DNA of 49,199 bases from an uncultured Sphingomonas sp. (GCA_913775315.1 CAJYIX010000041.1:1-49199), one strand, 5' to 3'. Counted from the first letter of the stretch, positions 35,940 through 44,977 are shown. Made by a program: numbers and translations. Notes: generated from the sequence alone by a model not told the origin.

Positions 35940-36496
35940 CTCGCGACCCGCTCCAGCACCGTCCGGTTGCGCGGCAGCCACTGGTCGGTGCCGTCGGCAT
36001 CGGGATTGACCGACTTGGTCGTCACCATCCGATCCCCGTCTCGCACCGTCGTCTCGCGCACCTGCGCGCGGTCGGTGCCGTCCATGCGATGCTCGATCAT
36101 GGTGAGCGTCCAGTGGGCGGTGTCGGCCCCGGGGGCGAAGCGCTCGATCGTCGCGGCGCCGGTATCGACGGCACGCCCGCGGCGCAGGATCGCATAGCGG
36201 ACCTCGTTCGCGGTCGCATCGAACAGCGTGGCGGTGGTGATCGTGACGATCCCCGTCTGCGGCCCGTCGTCATAGGACGCGGTGCGCAGAATCGTCACGC
36301 GATCCGGCTGGACGCCGATCTCGATCGTCACGGGCAGGCCCTGCCAGCGGTCGCTCTGATAGTCGCGATACTGGAGCTCGCCCTGCCAGCGCCCCGCGGT
36401 CCCGGCGAGCGCATCCTCGACCGTCACCGGCGCGGGCGCGAACGCCGCCAGCAGCAGCCCCGCGACGGGTAGCAACGTCTTTGAAGATCGGCGCAT
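35864..36496 (-). CDS. Hypothetical secreted protein
   Basis: 210 residues. The N-terminus MRRSSKTLLPVAGLLLAAFAPAPV is a likely signal peptide. The mature part (AGTAGRWQGELQYRDYQSDRWQGLPVTIEI) resembles lipocalin-like or calycin beta-barrel hypotheticals, with alternating beta strands; no family was firmly recognised. The last ~25 codons overlap the aldo/keto reductase gene on the other strand; the tail there (PQGATLSTPKMPRGGRSKMK) is basic and may be a read-through extension. An imperfect inverted repeat at 36524-36550 lies just upstream. Confidence 0.7.
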   Translation of the reverse strand: MRRSSKTLLPVAGLLLAAFAPAPVTVEDALAGTAGRWQGELQYRDYQSDRWQGLPVTIEIGVQPDRVTILRTASYDDGPQTGIVTITTATLFDATANEVRYAILRRGRAVDTGAATIERFAPGADTAHWTLTMIEHRMDGTDRAQVRETTVRDGDRMVTTKSVNPDADGTDQWLPRNRTVLERVASYSPAPQGATLSTPKMPRGGRSKMK

Positions 36497-36523
36497 GTTC
36501 GGTCCTCCCTTTGGCAGCCTGCT

Positions 36524-36550
36524 ATATCCGTATCGTCGTCGTAACGATAT
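36524..36550. promoter_or_regulatory. Imperfect inverted repeat upstream of the hypothetical gene
   Basis: ATATCCGTA (36524-36532) and TAACGATAT (36542-36550) are inverted repeats with 7 of 9 matches around a TCGTCGTCG centre. They lie ~28 bp upstream of the minus-strand gene starting at 36496. This is the only AT-rich patch in the 57-bp gap, so a promoter or operator is likely. Confidence 0.4.
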
Positions 36551-36553
36551 GGC

Positions 36554-38026
36554 TCAGGAGGCTCGGGCTGGTGCGAAGTTGAGGCTGCATCCGTGCAGGA
36601 ACGCCTCCACCCCGCGGTCGTCATGAAAATCGACGTCGCGCCGCCGCGGCTGGCTGACCGGGGGAAATGCGCCATAGCCGGCGAGCAGGCAGTGCCAGGA
36701 CAGGCTGCCGAAATGGCTGCGCCGGCCCTGCCGCGCCAGTTCCTCGGTCATGTCGCCGCGCCGGAACCAGCGGTCGAGCAGGTGCAGCAGCGGCTCGGAA
36801 AGCGCCATGTTGGCGGCGTTCGCCCGCCAGTATTCGGTGTCGGTGCGCGTGCTCAGCTTGTAGTGCGCGACGATGTAGTCGCGAACCCCCGCCATCCGCT
36901 CGTCGACGACCGCGTTAAAAGCATCGCGGTGGCGATCGGTGCCGCCGCCGTCGCCGAAATGCCGGATGAACTGCTCGACGGTGCCGAGGACGAGGTGGAG
37001 CGCGGTCGCCTCCAGCGGCTCGATGAACCCCTGCGACAGGCCGACCGCGAGGCAGTTGCGCTCCCACGCACGCGCCGCCTGTCCCACCCGGAACTTCAGG
37101 TGCCGCGCGGGCAGGTCGTCGCCGACACTGAGCGCGCGGCGCAGCTCTGCCTCGGCCGCATCGGGCGACTGGAACGCGCTCGAATAGACATAGCCGTTGC
37201 CGAACCGATGCTCGAGCGGGATCGACCAGCGCCAGCCGTTGGACATCGCGCTCGCCACCGTCTCGACCGGCGGCGTGCCCGTCATCGGCGTCGCCAGCAC
37301 GACGGCGGCGTCGTTGAACAGGTTGTCGGCATAGGGCACGAACGGCACGCCCAGCGTCCGCTCGATCAAGAGGCCGGCAAAGCCGCTGCAATCGACGAAA
37401 AAGTCGCCCTCGATCCGCTCGTCGCCCTCGATCGCCAGCGCGGCGATATCGCCGTTCCCGGCGCGCTCAACCCCGGCGACGCGCGCCTGCCGGTGAGCGA
37501 CGCCGCGCGCGACGGCAAGGTCGCGCAGATACGCGCCGAGCAGCCCGGCGTCGAAATGATAGCCATACTCGATCCGGAACGGGAAACTGGGCGGCGCGAC
37601 GGGCGTCAGTCCGCGTGCCGACAGGACGCCATTCAACAGGAACCGGTCGGGCAATGTCGGCACGTCATAGCCGAGGCGACGGTTGCGGCAATTGAGGACG
37701 AACGCGTCCTCGGTATGCACGTCGACCTGCGTCGTAAAGGGGTGGCGATAGCCGGGCCAGGGCGCGGCCGGGCTCCACCCGTCGAACCGGATCCCCGCCT
37801 TGTACGTCGCGCCGCAGCGGGGCATCCACTCGCCCTCGTCCGCGCCGATCAGCTCGAAGAAGCGCTTGAGCGTCGGCGTCGATCCTTCGCCGACGCCGAT
37901 CGTGCCGATCTCCGGTGATTCCACCAACGTAACGGCGCATTCGGCGAACGCGCGCTTGAACAGGTGCGCGGCGATCCAGCCGGCGGTGCCGCCGCCCAGG
38001 ATGACGAAGCGGCGCGGCGCGATCAT
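36554..38026 (-). CDS. Flavin-dependent tryptophan-halogenase-like protein A
   Basis: 490 residues from the ATG at 38026, inside the stop of the preceding halogenase (ATGA). FAD motif ILGGGTAGWIAA; the halogenase motif appears as WRWSIPL. The lysine position of PrnA/RebH (Lys79) is matched by TYKAGIRFDGW, and the conserved Glu region by FIEPLEATAL. PF04820 enzymes use FADH2, O2 and halide; sphingomonad members located next to TonB receptors are mostly untested, and some halogenate indoles. A flavin reductase partner is not adjacent. Shares limited sequence with protein B, so they are not a recent duplication. Confidence 0.88.
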   Translation of the reverse strand: MIAPRRFVILGGGTAGWIAAHLFKRAFAECAVTLVESPEIGTIGVGEGSTPTLKRFFELIGADEGEWMPRCGATYKAGIRFDGWSPAAPWPGYRHPFTTQVDVHTEDAFVLNCRNRRLGYDVPTLPDRFLLNGVLSARGLTPVAPPSFPFRIEYGYHFDAGLLGAYLRDLAVARGVAHRQARVAGVERAGNGDIAALAIEGDERIEGDFFVDCSGFAGLLIERTLGVPFVPYADNLFNDAAVVLATPMTGTPPVETVASAMSNGWRWSIPLEHRFGNGYVYSSAFQSPDAAEAELRRALSVGDDLPARHLKFRVGQAARAWERNCLAVGLSQGFIEPLEATALHLVLGTVEQFIRHFGDGGGTDRHRDAFNAVVDERMAGVRDYIVAHYKLSTRTDTEYWRANAANMALSEPLLHLLDRWFRRGDMTEELARQGRRSHFGSLSWHCLLAGYGAFPPVSQPRRRDVDFHDDRGVEAFLHGCSLNFAPARAS

Positions 38027-39516
38027 GCCGCCGTGCCGCCGAACGCCTTCAGCCACTGGTCGTGCGCGGGCATGTTCGGCACCGGCTCCTGCTTCATCGC
38101 CGCGAGCTGTTCGAGCTGCGCGGCGAGCTCGCCGAGGTCGGTTTCGTCGGCGAGCGGGTGATAGTCCGCCGCCGCGATCCCCTGCCCCATTAGCACCTGA
38201 ACCCAGGACGGCTCCATGAAGATGTCGAGCGGATCCTGCGTCAGCGCGCCGGTCGCGCGGAACAGCTCGATCTTGGCGGCGAGGCGGTCAGGCAGCGCGG
38301 CGGCGCGCAAATCGCGCCAGAAGGGGGAATCGTCGCGGCGGGTGGCGTGATAATGGAGGATGATAAAGTCGCGGACGGTCTCGAACTCGATCCGCGACTG
38401 GCGGTTGTATTCGGCGACCGCGGCGGGCTCGATGCCGGCGTGCGGGAAATGGTGGAGCAGCCGGACGATCGCCGACTGGATGAGATAGATGCTCGTCGAC
38501 TCTAGCGGTTCGAGAAAGCCGCTCGACAGCCCCACCGCGACGACGTTGCGATCCCATTGCCGCCGCGCGCACCCGGTGCGGAACGGGATGATGCGCGGGT
38601 CGCCCAGCACCTCGCCATCCAGATTGCCGAGCAGCAACTCGGCCGCCGCGTCGTCCGACAGATGCCGGCTGGAATAGACGAGGCCGTTGCCCACCCGGTG
38701 CTGGAGCGGGATGCGCCATTGCCAGCCGGCGGTGCGTGCGGTGGAGCGGGTATAGGGCGGCGTCGTGTCGTGGCGCGCGGTCGGCACCGCCATCGCCCGG
38801 TCGCAGGGCAGCCAGTGGCTCCAGTCCTCGTAACCGACATTGAGTTGTCCCTGGATGAGCAGGCCGCGCGCGCCCGAGCAGTCGACGAACAGGTCGCCCG
38901 CGACCTCTCGCCCGTCCTTCAGGATCAGTGCGGCGATGTCGCCGGTGTCGGCGCGGCGCACGTCGGCGACCATCCCCTCGATCCGGGTGACGCCCGCGCG
39001 CTCGCTGTAGCGGCGCAGATATCGGCCGTAGAGGCTCGAATCGAAATGATAGGCATAGGGCAGGTGCCACGTCGGGTCGTCGACTTGGATCCGCGCGAAC
39101 TTGCCCTCGCGCGCCGCCAGGTAATTGAGATCGTAGTCCCAGTAATCGGCGGCGACGCCCGCCCGGCGCGCCCGCGCCCAGTAATGATGGAACGAGCAGA
39201 AGGCGGTGTTGCGCCCCGCCGCGCCGAACGTGTGGTAATAGCTGTCGCCGATCGCGCCCCAGTCGTCGAAGCGGATGGCGAGCTTGATCGTGCCGCGCGT
39301 CTCGCGAAGGAACTCGGCCTCATCGATGCCGAGCACCGCGTTGACGTGCCGGATCGGCGGGATCGTCGCCTCGCCCACGCCGACGATGCCGATCTCCTCC
39401 GATTCGACCAGCGTCACAGTGACGCGCGGGCCGATCACGCGCGCGATCAGCGCCGCCGCCATCCAGCCCGCGGTGCCGCCGCCGACGATGACGACCCGGT
39501 CGATCGTCGCCTTCAT
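38023..39516 (-). CDS. Flavin-dependent tryptophan-halogenase-like protein B
   Basis: 497 residues. FAD-binding IVGGGTAGWMAAALIA, GVGEATIPPIRHVN, and the halogenase motif WQWRIPL. The Lys equivalent is in GTIKLAIRFDDW and the Glu in FLEPLESTSIYLIQ, closer to canonical than protein A. It follows the TonB receptor by 70 bp and overlaps protein A by 4 bp, so receptor, B and A form one operon. This layout is common in sphingomonads and Caulobacter, where substrate import and oxidation/halogenation may be linked; the substrate is unknown. Confidence 0.9.
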   Translation of the reverse strand: MKATIDRVVIVGGGTAGWMAAALIARVIGPRVTVTLVESEEIGIVGVGEATIPPIRHVNAVLGIDEAEFLRETRGTIKLAIRFDDWGAIGDSYYHTFGAAGRNTAFCSFHHYWARARRAGVAADYWDYDLNYLAAREGKFARIQVDDPTWHLPYAYHFDSSLYGRYLRRYSERAGVTRIEGMVADVRRADTGDIAALILKDGREVAGDLFVDCSGARGLLIQGQLNVGYEDWSHWLPCDRAMAVPTARHDTTPPYTRSTARTAGWQWRIPLQHRVGNGLVYSSRHLSDDAAAELLLGNLDGEVLGDPRIIPFRTGCARRQWDRNVVAVGLSSGFLEPLESTSIYLIQSAIVRLLHHFPHAGIEPAAVAEYNRQSRIEFETVRDFIILHYHATRRDDSPFWRDLRAAALPDRLAAKIELFRATGALTQDPLDIFMEPSWVQVLMGQGIAAADYHPLADETDLGELAAQLEQLAAMKQEPVPNMPAHDQWLKAFGGTAA

Positions 39517-39586
39517 ATCCTCGCCCTCATGTCCCGATGGGGAATATCCCCGCCGGCGGACACCGGCGAGGACATTCTCGTTCCGA

Positions 39587-42481
39587 TCAGAAGATCGCGT
39601 AGGTCAGGTTGACGAGGAAGTTGCGCCCGAACGTCTCGCGCCGCGTGGTGAGGCCGCTGGCCGCATCGGTATAGACGTCGCGCTGGTTGGTCAGGTTCTG
39701 CGCCTGGAACGACAGGCGCAGATGGTCGAGATAGTCGATCTTCGTATTGGCGAAGTCGAAGCCGATCTGCGCATCGACCAGCGTCTGCCCCTCGCGGTTG
39801 GCGGGTGAGATCGAGTTGCTGCCGCCGCGATCCTCCGACAGCCAGGACGAGCGGTTGTTGGCCGACACGCGCGCCGAGAAGCCCGACTTCTCGAAATACG
39901 CCGTCCCCTGGAACACCCTTGCCGACAGGCCGGGGATACGCGATCCGTCGTCGAGCTTGCCGTCGGTGAACGCCGCGCCACCGGTTAGGCCGAACCCGTC
40001 GAGCGCGCTGACGAAGCGGCCGAACGGCAGCGACGCCTGAAGCTCGATCCCCTTCACCTTGCCCTTCAGCCCGCCGACATAGGTCGTGTTGAGCCCTTGG
40101 AACGTCGCGGGGGTATAGATGGTCTGGCCGTCGCTGCTGACCGCCTGGTGATAGCCGGGGATGTAGAACTCGCGGAAATCACGGATGGTCGTGGTCTGGA
40201 CGTTCCAGTTCTTCAGATCCTTGTAGAAGGCCGAGACCGAGACGAACCCGTCGCTGGCGAAGTAATATTCGTAGCTCAGATCAGCCTGGTTTGCCTCGTA
40301 CGGGCGAAGCTGCGCGTTGCCCGATCGCGAAGTCCACGGCCCGAGTTCCGGATTGGCGTTGGTGACGTTGGCGACGTTGTTCGAGAACTTCACCGACGAG
40401 CCCGGATTGAGGAAGTCGATGCGCGGCCGGCTGACCACCTTCGCCAGCGCGAAGCGGATCGTGTGGCCGTTGCCGAGATCGAAATTGGTGTTCAGGCTGG
40501 GCAGGACGCGCGTGTACTTGGCCCCGTCCTCGACCGGATTGGCGCGGACGCGCAGGTTCGAAACGACGAGCGCATCGAAACCGGTTGCGCGCTGGTCGGT
40601 GATAAGCGCCTGTACGCCGAGGTTACCGAACACGCGTACGCCGCCCATGTCGCTTTCATACTCGGCCTTGATCGAGGGCTGCCACACGCGCTCCTTGATC
40701 GAATAGGTATCGCCGAGGCGATCGGGCTCGAGCGCGCCGGCGTCCCAGCGCTGATAGAAGTCGCTGTTGATCAGGCCGAGCGCATCATAGGCGACGAGGT
40801 TGCCGAGCCCCGCCCAGTTGAGGTCGGCAAGCCCGCGCCGCGAATCCTCGGGAATCGTGCCGTCGAGCGGATAGGTCCTGGCGGTCAGGAAGAAGCCCTG
40901 GTTGACCTTCGACTTCTCGTGATCCGAATAGCGAAGCGCGACGTTGATCGACTTCAGGAACCCCTCGTCGAAGCGGTACGCCGCCTCCAGCCGGGCCGAG
41001 TTCAGATATTCGTCGAACCGGGCGGTGTTGACGAAGCCGTCCTGCGCCTGGGCGAAGCCGACGCCGGCCGCGCGCGCGGCGGCGGTGTTGAGCTCGGTAA
41101 TTGGCGCCAGGCTGCCGCCCCACGATTGCGGCCCGGCCAGCTTCACCCGCGCGAAATCGTCGAAGCGCTGGCTGTTGTCGGAGAACATCAGGCCCGCATC
41201 GGTATAGGTCCAGGTACGGATGTTGTTCGGCCCCTGCGTGGCGAGGCCCGCACGGCCGAGACCGGCATAGCTTTCGGCGCGCGTGTCGCTCTTCTTGCTC
41301 TCCGACCGCGACAGATCGAGTGTCAGGTCGAGGTTCGACGACGCCTTCCACGCCAGGTTGCCGCCGAACACCTTGAGGTCGCCGGTCTTGTCGAGGGGGT
41401 CGCTGCGGATGACCGAGTTGAAGCCGGTCGTGCGCGCCGAGGTCACGGTCGTGCTGTCGGCGGCGAGCACGCCGCTGCCGTTCGCCGCCACGGGCAGCGC
41501 CTCGATAAAGCCGCGCGAAATGCCCTTGTCGGAAAAGTTGATGTAGAGCGCGTCGAACGTCGCGGTGAAGGCGTCGGTCGGCCGGTACTGGACCACGCCG
41601 GCAATCGTGTCGCGCTTCAGCACGCGCGACCGCGACGAGATGTCGATGCCCTGCGCCACGTACTTGCCCGCATTGGGGCCCGACGTGATCGCATTCTTGT
41701 CATAGCCCCAGACGCTGAAGAAATCGTCCTGCACCGGCGACGAGGTCGTCGCCGCGGTGAGCGCGATACCGATCGTGTCGTCGGCGAACTTGTCGGTATA
41801 GGAGAGGGCGAAGCGATAGCCCTGGTCGTCGAAGTCGGGGTTCTTCGACTTCATCCCGTTCTTTTCATAGGTGCCGTTGACGATCAGCGCGGGCGCACGC
41901 TCGAGCGGGCGGACGGTGCGGATGTCGACGGTGCCGCCGACGCCCATCGCGGTCAGGCCCGCATCGGGCGTCTTGTAGACGACGGCGGCGCTGACGATCT
42001 CGGCCGGGTAGAGGTCGTATTCGACGCCGCGATTGTCGCCGATGCCGATCAGCTCGCGCCCGTTGAGCGTGGTGCCGACGAAATCCTCGCGAAAGCCGCG
42101 GACCGAGATGCCGCTGATGCGACCCGACCGGCGCTCGCCGGCCAGACCGGCAAGGCGGCCGAGCGAATCGGCGACGCTCGACTGCGGCAGCTTGCCGATA
42201 TCCTCGGCCGAGACGGCCTCCACCACCGAGCTGTTGTTGCGCTTGAGCGTCTGCGCCCGCTCTAGGCTGGCGCGAAGGCCGGTGACGACGATGTCCTGCG
42301 ACGGATCGGGCGCGGCGGCGGCATCGGCCGCCTGCGTGTCGCCGACCGGCGGCTGCGTCACCGGCGCGGCCGGATCGACGGGCGGCACGACGGTGCCGGT
42401 CGCGGTCTGTGCATGAAGCGGTGCGGCCGCCAGCAGCGCGATGGCCGCGGTCGAGCAAGCAAGCAGGTGCCGTGAAGTCAT
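39587..42481 (-). CDS. TonB-dependent receptor
   Basis: 964 residues from the ATG at 42481 (MTSRHLLACSTAAIALLAA, ending PLHAQ), chosen for its signal peptide. TonB-box-like DIVVTG, then a plug domain with VVEAVSAEDIGKLPQSSVAD and SVRGFREDFVGTTLNGRE, and a 22-strand barrel ending in an aromatic residue (NLTYAIF). This plug subtype is frequent in carbohydrate-oriented receptors of sphingomonads and Caulobacter. It is divergent from a GH13 alpha-glucosidase with operator-like palindromes between, which suggests a maltodextrin-type substrate and shared control. Confidence 0.93.
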   Translation of the reverse strand: MTSRHLLACSTAAIALLAAAPLHAQTATGTVVPPVDPAAPVTQPPVGDTQAADAAAAPDPSQDIVVTGLRASLERAQTLKRNNSSVVEAVSAEDIGKLPQSSVADSLGRLAGLAGERRSGRISGISVRGFREDFVGTTLNGRELIGIGDNRGVEYDLYPAEIVSAAVVYKTPDAGLTAMGVGGTVDIRTVRPLERAPALIVNGTYEKNGMKSKNPDFDDQGYRFALSYTDKFADDTIGIALTAATTSSPVQDDFFSVWGYDKNAITSGPNAGKYVAQGIDISSRSRVLKRDTIAGVVQYRPTDAFTATFDALYINFSDKGISRGFIEALPVAANGSGVLAADSTTVTSARTTGFNSVIRSDPLDKTGDLKVFGGNLAWKASSNLDLTLDLSRSESKKSDTRAESYAGLGRAGLATQGPNNIRTWTYTDAGLMFSDNSQRFDDFARVKLAGPQSWGGSLAPITELNTAAARAAGVGFAQAQDGFVNTARFDEYLNSARLEAAYRFDEGFLKSINVALRYSDHEKSKVNQGFFLTARTYPLDGTIPEDSRRGLADLNWAGLGNLVAYDALGLINSDFYQRWDAGALEPDRLGDTYSIKERVWQPSIKAEYESDMGGVRVFGNLGVQALITDQRATGFDALVVSNLRVRANPVEDGAKYTRVLPSLNTNFDLGNGHTIRFALAKVVSRPRIDFLNPGSSVKFSNNVANVTNANPELGPWTSRSGNAQLRPYEANQADLSYEYYFASDGFVSVSAFYKDLKNWNVQTTTIRDFREFYIPGYHQAVSSDGQTIYTPATFQGLNTTYVGGLKGKVKGIELQASLPFGRFVSALDGFGLTGGAAFTDGKLDDGSRIPGLSARVFQGTAYFEKSGFSARVSANNRSSWLSEDRGGSNSISPANREGQTLVDAQIGFDFANTKIDYLDHLRLSFQAQNLTNQRDVYTDAASGLTTRRETFGRNFLVNLTYAIF

Positions 42482-42550
42482 AGATCCCCTCCCCATGGCG
42501 GCGCCCGCTCTCCGGCGGCGCGGCGTCCGAGGGTGGCATATGCAACCAAA

Positions 42551-42587
42551 CAATCGATTGCAACACCCCCTTTTGATGCATACGTAT
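42551..42587. promoter_or_regulatory. Two palindromes in the TonB receptor/GH13 divergent region
   Basis: CAATCGATTG (42551-42560), embedded in AACAATCGATTGCAAC, resembles a LacI-family operator core. ATACGTAT (42580-42587) lies within GATGCATACGTATACC. The two centres are ~28 bp apart. They sit between the receptor start (42481, minus) and the GH13 start (42611, plus). No LacI-type gene is present in the window, so the regulator would act in trans. Confidence 0.5.
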
Positions 42588-42610
42588 ACCCGGAGTCAGG
42601 GGAGGAACGG

Positions 42611-44326
42611 ATGCGTATCATGCGAGCGCCGGGCGGTATTCTTGCCGCCGCCGCAATCGTTTGCCAGCCAGCAATCGCCGGTCAGGGGCCGGCGTCGGCC
42701 ACCGCGAGGCTGGCGGAGGCCGCGAAGGCATCGCCCTGGTGGCAGCATGCGGTCATCTACGAAATCTATCCGCGCAGTTTCCAGGACAGCGACGGCGATG
42801 GGGTGGGCGACCTGCGCGGTATCACCAGCCGGCTCGACTATCTGAAGTCGCTGGGGCTCGACGCGATCTGGATCACGCCGTTCTTCAAATCGCCCAATGC
42901 CGACTTCGGATACGACGTGTCCGATTACACCGCAATCGACCCGCAATACGGAACGATGGCCGATTGGGACGAGCTGGTGGCGCAGGCGCGCAGGCGCGGC
43001 ATCCGGGTGATGGTCGACCTAGTCGTCAACCACAGCTCCGCCGAACATGCGTGGTTCAAGGAATCGCGAAGCTCGCGCACCAATGCCAAGGCCGACTGGT
43101 ACGTCTGGCGCGACGGGACGCCGGACACGCCGCCCACCAACTGGAAGTCGATCTTCGGCGGGCCCGCCTGGACCTGGGACCCGGGCCGGAAGCAGTGGTA
43201 CTATCACATCTTCCTGCCCGAGCAGCCGGACCTGAACTGGCAGAATCCGGGCCTGAAGAAGGCGATGTTCGACGTGGTGCGCTTCTGGCTCGACCACGGC
43301 GCGGCGGGCTTTCGCCTCGATGCGACGCCCTATCTGTTCGAGGATACGAACTGGCCGCAGGACAAGGACCCCGATGCCGATCCGGTCTGGCTGAAGCCCT
43401 ATAATTCGCAGCTTCCCGGCACCAACCAGGTACTGCGCGAGCTGCGCCGGGTCGCCGACGGCTATCCCGGCAATCCGGTGCTGCTGGGCGAAAGCTCGAC
43501 CCGCTCGATCGAGCAACTGCGCGCGGTCTATGGCCGGAACAAGGACGAGATCCACCTGCCGATGAACTTCCTCGTCGGCAACATGACGAGGCTGGATGCC
43601 GCCGAACTGAAACGACGGTACGACGAGGCTGCGACGAAGCTCGACGGGCTGACGCCGGTGTCGTTCTTCAGCAATCACGACCAGTCGCGCCAGTGGAGCG
43701 AGTTCGGCGACGGCAAGGACAACGACCGCATCGCCAAGATGTCGGCGGCGCTCACCATGCTCAATCCGGGCGTCGCGCTCCTCTATTACGGCGAGGAGAT
43801 CGGCATGGGCGACGCGGACAAGGCGACGCTGGCCAAGGCCCCGATCGGCCCCAAGCGCCCGCGCACCGACGATCGCGACCGGGCGCGCACGCCGATGCAA
43901 TGGACCGCGGGTGCCAGTGCGGGATTTACGCGCGGGACGCCCTGGCTGCCGGTCGCCACCGGCTATCAGGCGCGCAACGTCGCCGCAGAGGACGGCAAGC
44001 CGGACTCGCTCCTCAACTGGTACCGGATGCTGGCGAAGCTGCGCCGGACCGATCCGGCGTTCCGTACCGGCCGCTATATGCCGCTCGACAGCGGCGACCC
44101 GTCAGTCTTCGCCTTCGCACGCGTCAATCCCGACGGCAGCGGCGCGATGGTCCTTGCCAATGTCGGCCCCGATCGCCGCACCGCGCGGCCAACCGGGGCG
44201 GCGGGCGTGTCCCCGCGCGTCGCGGGGGCCATCTGTGCCTCGGGCACGGCATTGCGGGACCTGACGCTCCAGCCGCACGATACCTGTATCGTCCGCTTCG
44301 GCGGCAAGGTGGCCCGGCGCCGCTGA
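42611..44326 (+). CDS. GH13 alpha-glucosidase/alpha-amylase-family enzyme, secreted
   Basis: 571 residues from the ATG at 42611, preceded by GGGGAGGA. Signal peptide ~1-24. GH13 regions: VVNHSS (region I), GFRLDATPYLF with nucleophile Asp (~236), LLGESST with acid/base Glu (~293) and FFSNHDQSR with the transition-state Asp (~357). WWQHAVIYEIYPRSFQDSDG and the QPDLNWQNP segment place it among oligo-1,6-/alpha-glucosidases that act on exo-oligosaccharides. Predicted periplasmic. Divergent from the TonB receptor, forming a small polysaccharide-utilisation unit. Confidence 0.92.
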   Translation: MRIMRAPGGILAAAAIVCQPAIAGQGPASATARLAEAAKASPWWQHAVIYEIYPRSFQDSDGDGVGDLRGITSRLDYLKSLGLDAIWITPFFKSPNADFGYDVSDYTAIDPQYGTMADWDELVAQARRRGIRVMVDLVVNHSSAEHAWFKESRSSRTNAKADWYVWRDGTPDTPPTNWKSIFGGPAWTWDPGRKQWYYHIFLPEQPDLNWQNPGLKKAMFDVVRFWLDHGAAGFRLDATPYLFEDTNWPQDKDPDADPVWLKPYNSQLPGTNQVLRELRRVADGYPGNPVLLGESSTRSIEQLRAVYGRNKDEIHLPMNFLVGNMTRLDAAELKRRYDEAATKLDGLTPVSFFSNHDQSRQWSEFGDGKDNDRIAKMSAALTMLNPGVALLYYGEEIGMGDADKATLAKAPIGPKRPRTDDRDRARTPMQWTAGASAGFTRGTPWLPVATGYQARNVAAEDGKPDSLLNWYRMLAKLRRTDPAFRTGRYMPLDSGDPSVFAFARVNPDGSGAMVLANVGPDRRTARPTGAAGVSPRVAGAICASGTALRDLTLQPHDTCIVRFGGKVARRR

Positions 44327-44355
44327 ACCGCGCGCCGGGCACTCCGCGGAGCGTC

Positions 44356-44444
44356 ACGTCGGCCGGTTGACGAGGACCGCGCCGAATGCCAGCTGCATCA
44401 AGGGCACCACGCTCGACATCGACCGCGGTACGACCGGCCGACGT
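44356..44444. repeat. Nested long-range inverted repeat between GH13 and tfoX-like genes
   Basis: ACGTCGGCCGGT (44356-44367) is the exact complement of ACCGGCCGACGT (44433-44444). Within it ACCGCG (44376-44381) pairs with CGCGGT (44424-44429). The resulting RNA would be an ~89-nt two-step stem with a 42-nt interior. It lies in the 188-bp gap after the GH13 stop, so it could be a terminator, an mRNA 3' structure or a small RNA. No promoter was recognised. Confidence 0.45.
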
Positions 44445-44514
44445 TCAGGCGGGAGCGATCGCCTCGAGGCAAACCCGGTTGGTCAGCCCGTCGCCATCCT
44501 GTTAGGCTCGCGGG

Positions 44515-44844
44515 ATGGCGACGCAGCACCGCACGATCGACTTCCTCCTCGAACAGACGGCCGGTGCGGTTTCGGCCCGGCCGATGTTCGGCGAATACGG
44601 CGTGTATCTCGATGGAAAGATGGTCGCGCTCGTCTGCGACGACCAGCTTTACGTGAAGCCGACGGCAACCGGCCGCACCCAAGCCGAACCCGCGCCCGAA
44701 GCGCCGCCCTATCCGGGTGCCAAGCCGCACTTGCTGATCGAGACGGATCGATGGGAGGACGCCGACTGGCTCACCCGCCTCCTGAGCATCACGGCCAGTG
44801 AGCTGCCGACGCCGAAGCCGCGCAAACCCAAGCGGACCCGATGA
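44515..44844 (+). CDS. TfoX/Sxy N-terminal domain protein
   Basis: 109 residues. FLLEQTAGAVSARPMFGEYG and YLDGKMVALVCDDQLYVKPT match the TfoX_N fold (PF04993). Only the N-terminal domain is present, not the C-terminal domain of competence regulator Sxy/TfoX, so a role in competence is not implied; stand-alone TfoX_N proteins are widespread and uncharacterised. The basic tail (PTPKPRKPKRTR) may contact nucleic acid. It is the last host gene before the integrated element. Confidence 0.85.
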   Translation: MATQHRTIDFLLEQTAGAVSARPMFGEYGVYLDGKMVALVCDDQLYVKPTATGRTQAEPAPEAPPYPGAKPHLLIETDRWEDADWLTRLLSITASELPTPKPRKPKRTR

Positions 44845-44897
44845 AAGCGCGCCGTCGGCGTCGGGCTGGGCGCGATGGCCAAGACAACACGCGGATG

Positions 44898-44911
44898 TGG
44901 CGGAGACGGAG
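44898..44911. other. Candidate att core (3' end of tRNA-Ser)
   Basis: TGGCGGAGACGGAG is the complement of CTCCGTCTCCGCCA, the usual 3' acceptor end of bacterial tRNA-Ser including CCA. P4-type integrases recombine in such tRNA ends. The adjacent bases do not form a tRNA body on either side, so this would be a duplicated end and not the intact gene. Confidence 0.6.
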
Positions 44912-44916
44912 TCCGC

Positions 44917-44946
44917 TCTATAGCTGTCTATAGCAGTCTACAGGTG
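44917..44946. repeat. Three tandem 10-bp repeats (possible integrase arm sites)
   Basis: TCTATAGCTG, TCTATAGCAG and TCTACAGGTG follow each other without gaps. A fourth weaker match TCTATGCTAG lies at 44991-45000, and another TCTATAAG lies at ~46659 before the AlpA-like gene. Position beside the att core and upstream of the integrase suits arm-type Int binding or excisionase sites. Confidence 0.5.
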
Positions 44947-44977
44947 GCTAGTTTTTCCGTTCCAGAATAGAGGGTTA

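Noticed and set aside
44380-44443. A minus-strand mini-ORF (MSSVVPLMQLAFGAVLVNRP) inside the inverted repeat
   Set aside because: 21 codons, no ribosome-binding site and no known relative; the hydrophobic look can arise from GC-rich sequence.
44515-44844. A competence regulator (Sxy/TfoX)
   Set aside because: Only the N-terminal TfoX domain is present and no competence genes are nearby.
44898-44911. A tRNA-Ser gene at the element boundary
   Set aside because: Only the 14-nt acceptor end matches; no cloverleaf can be drawn on either side.
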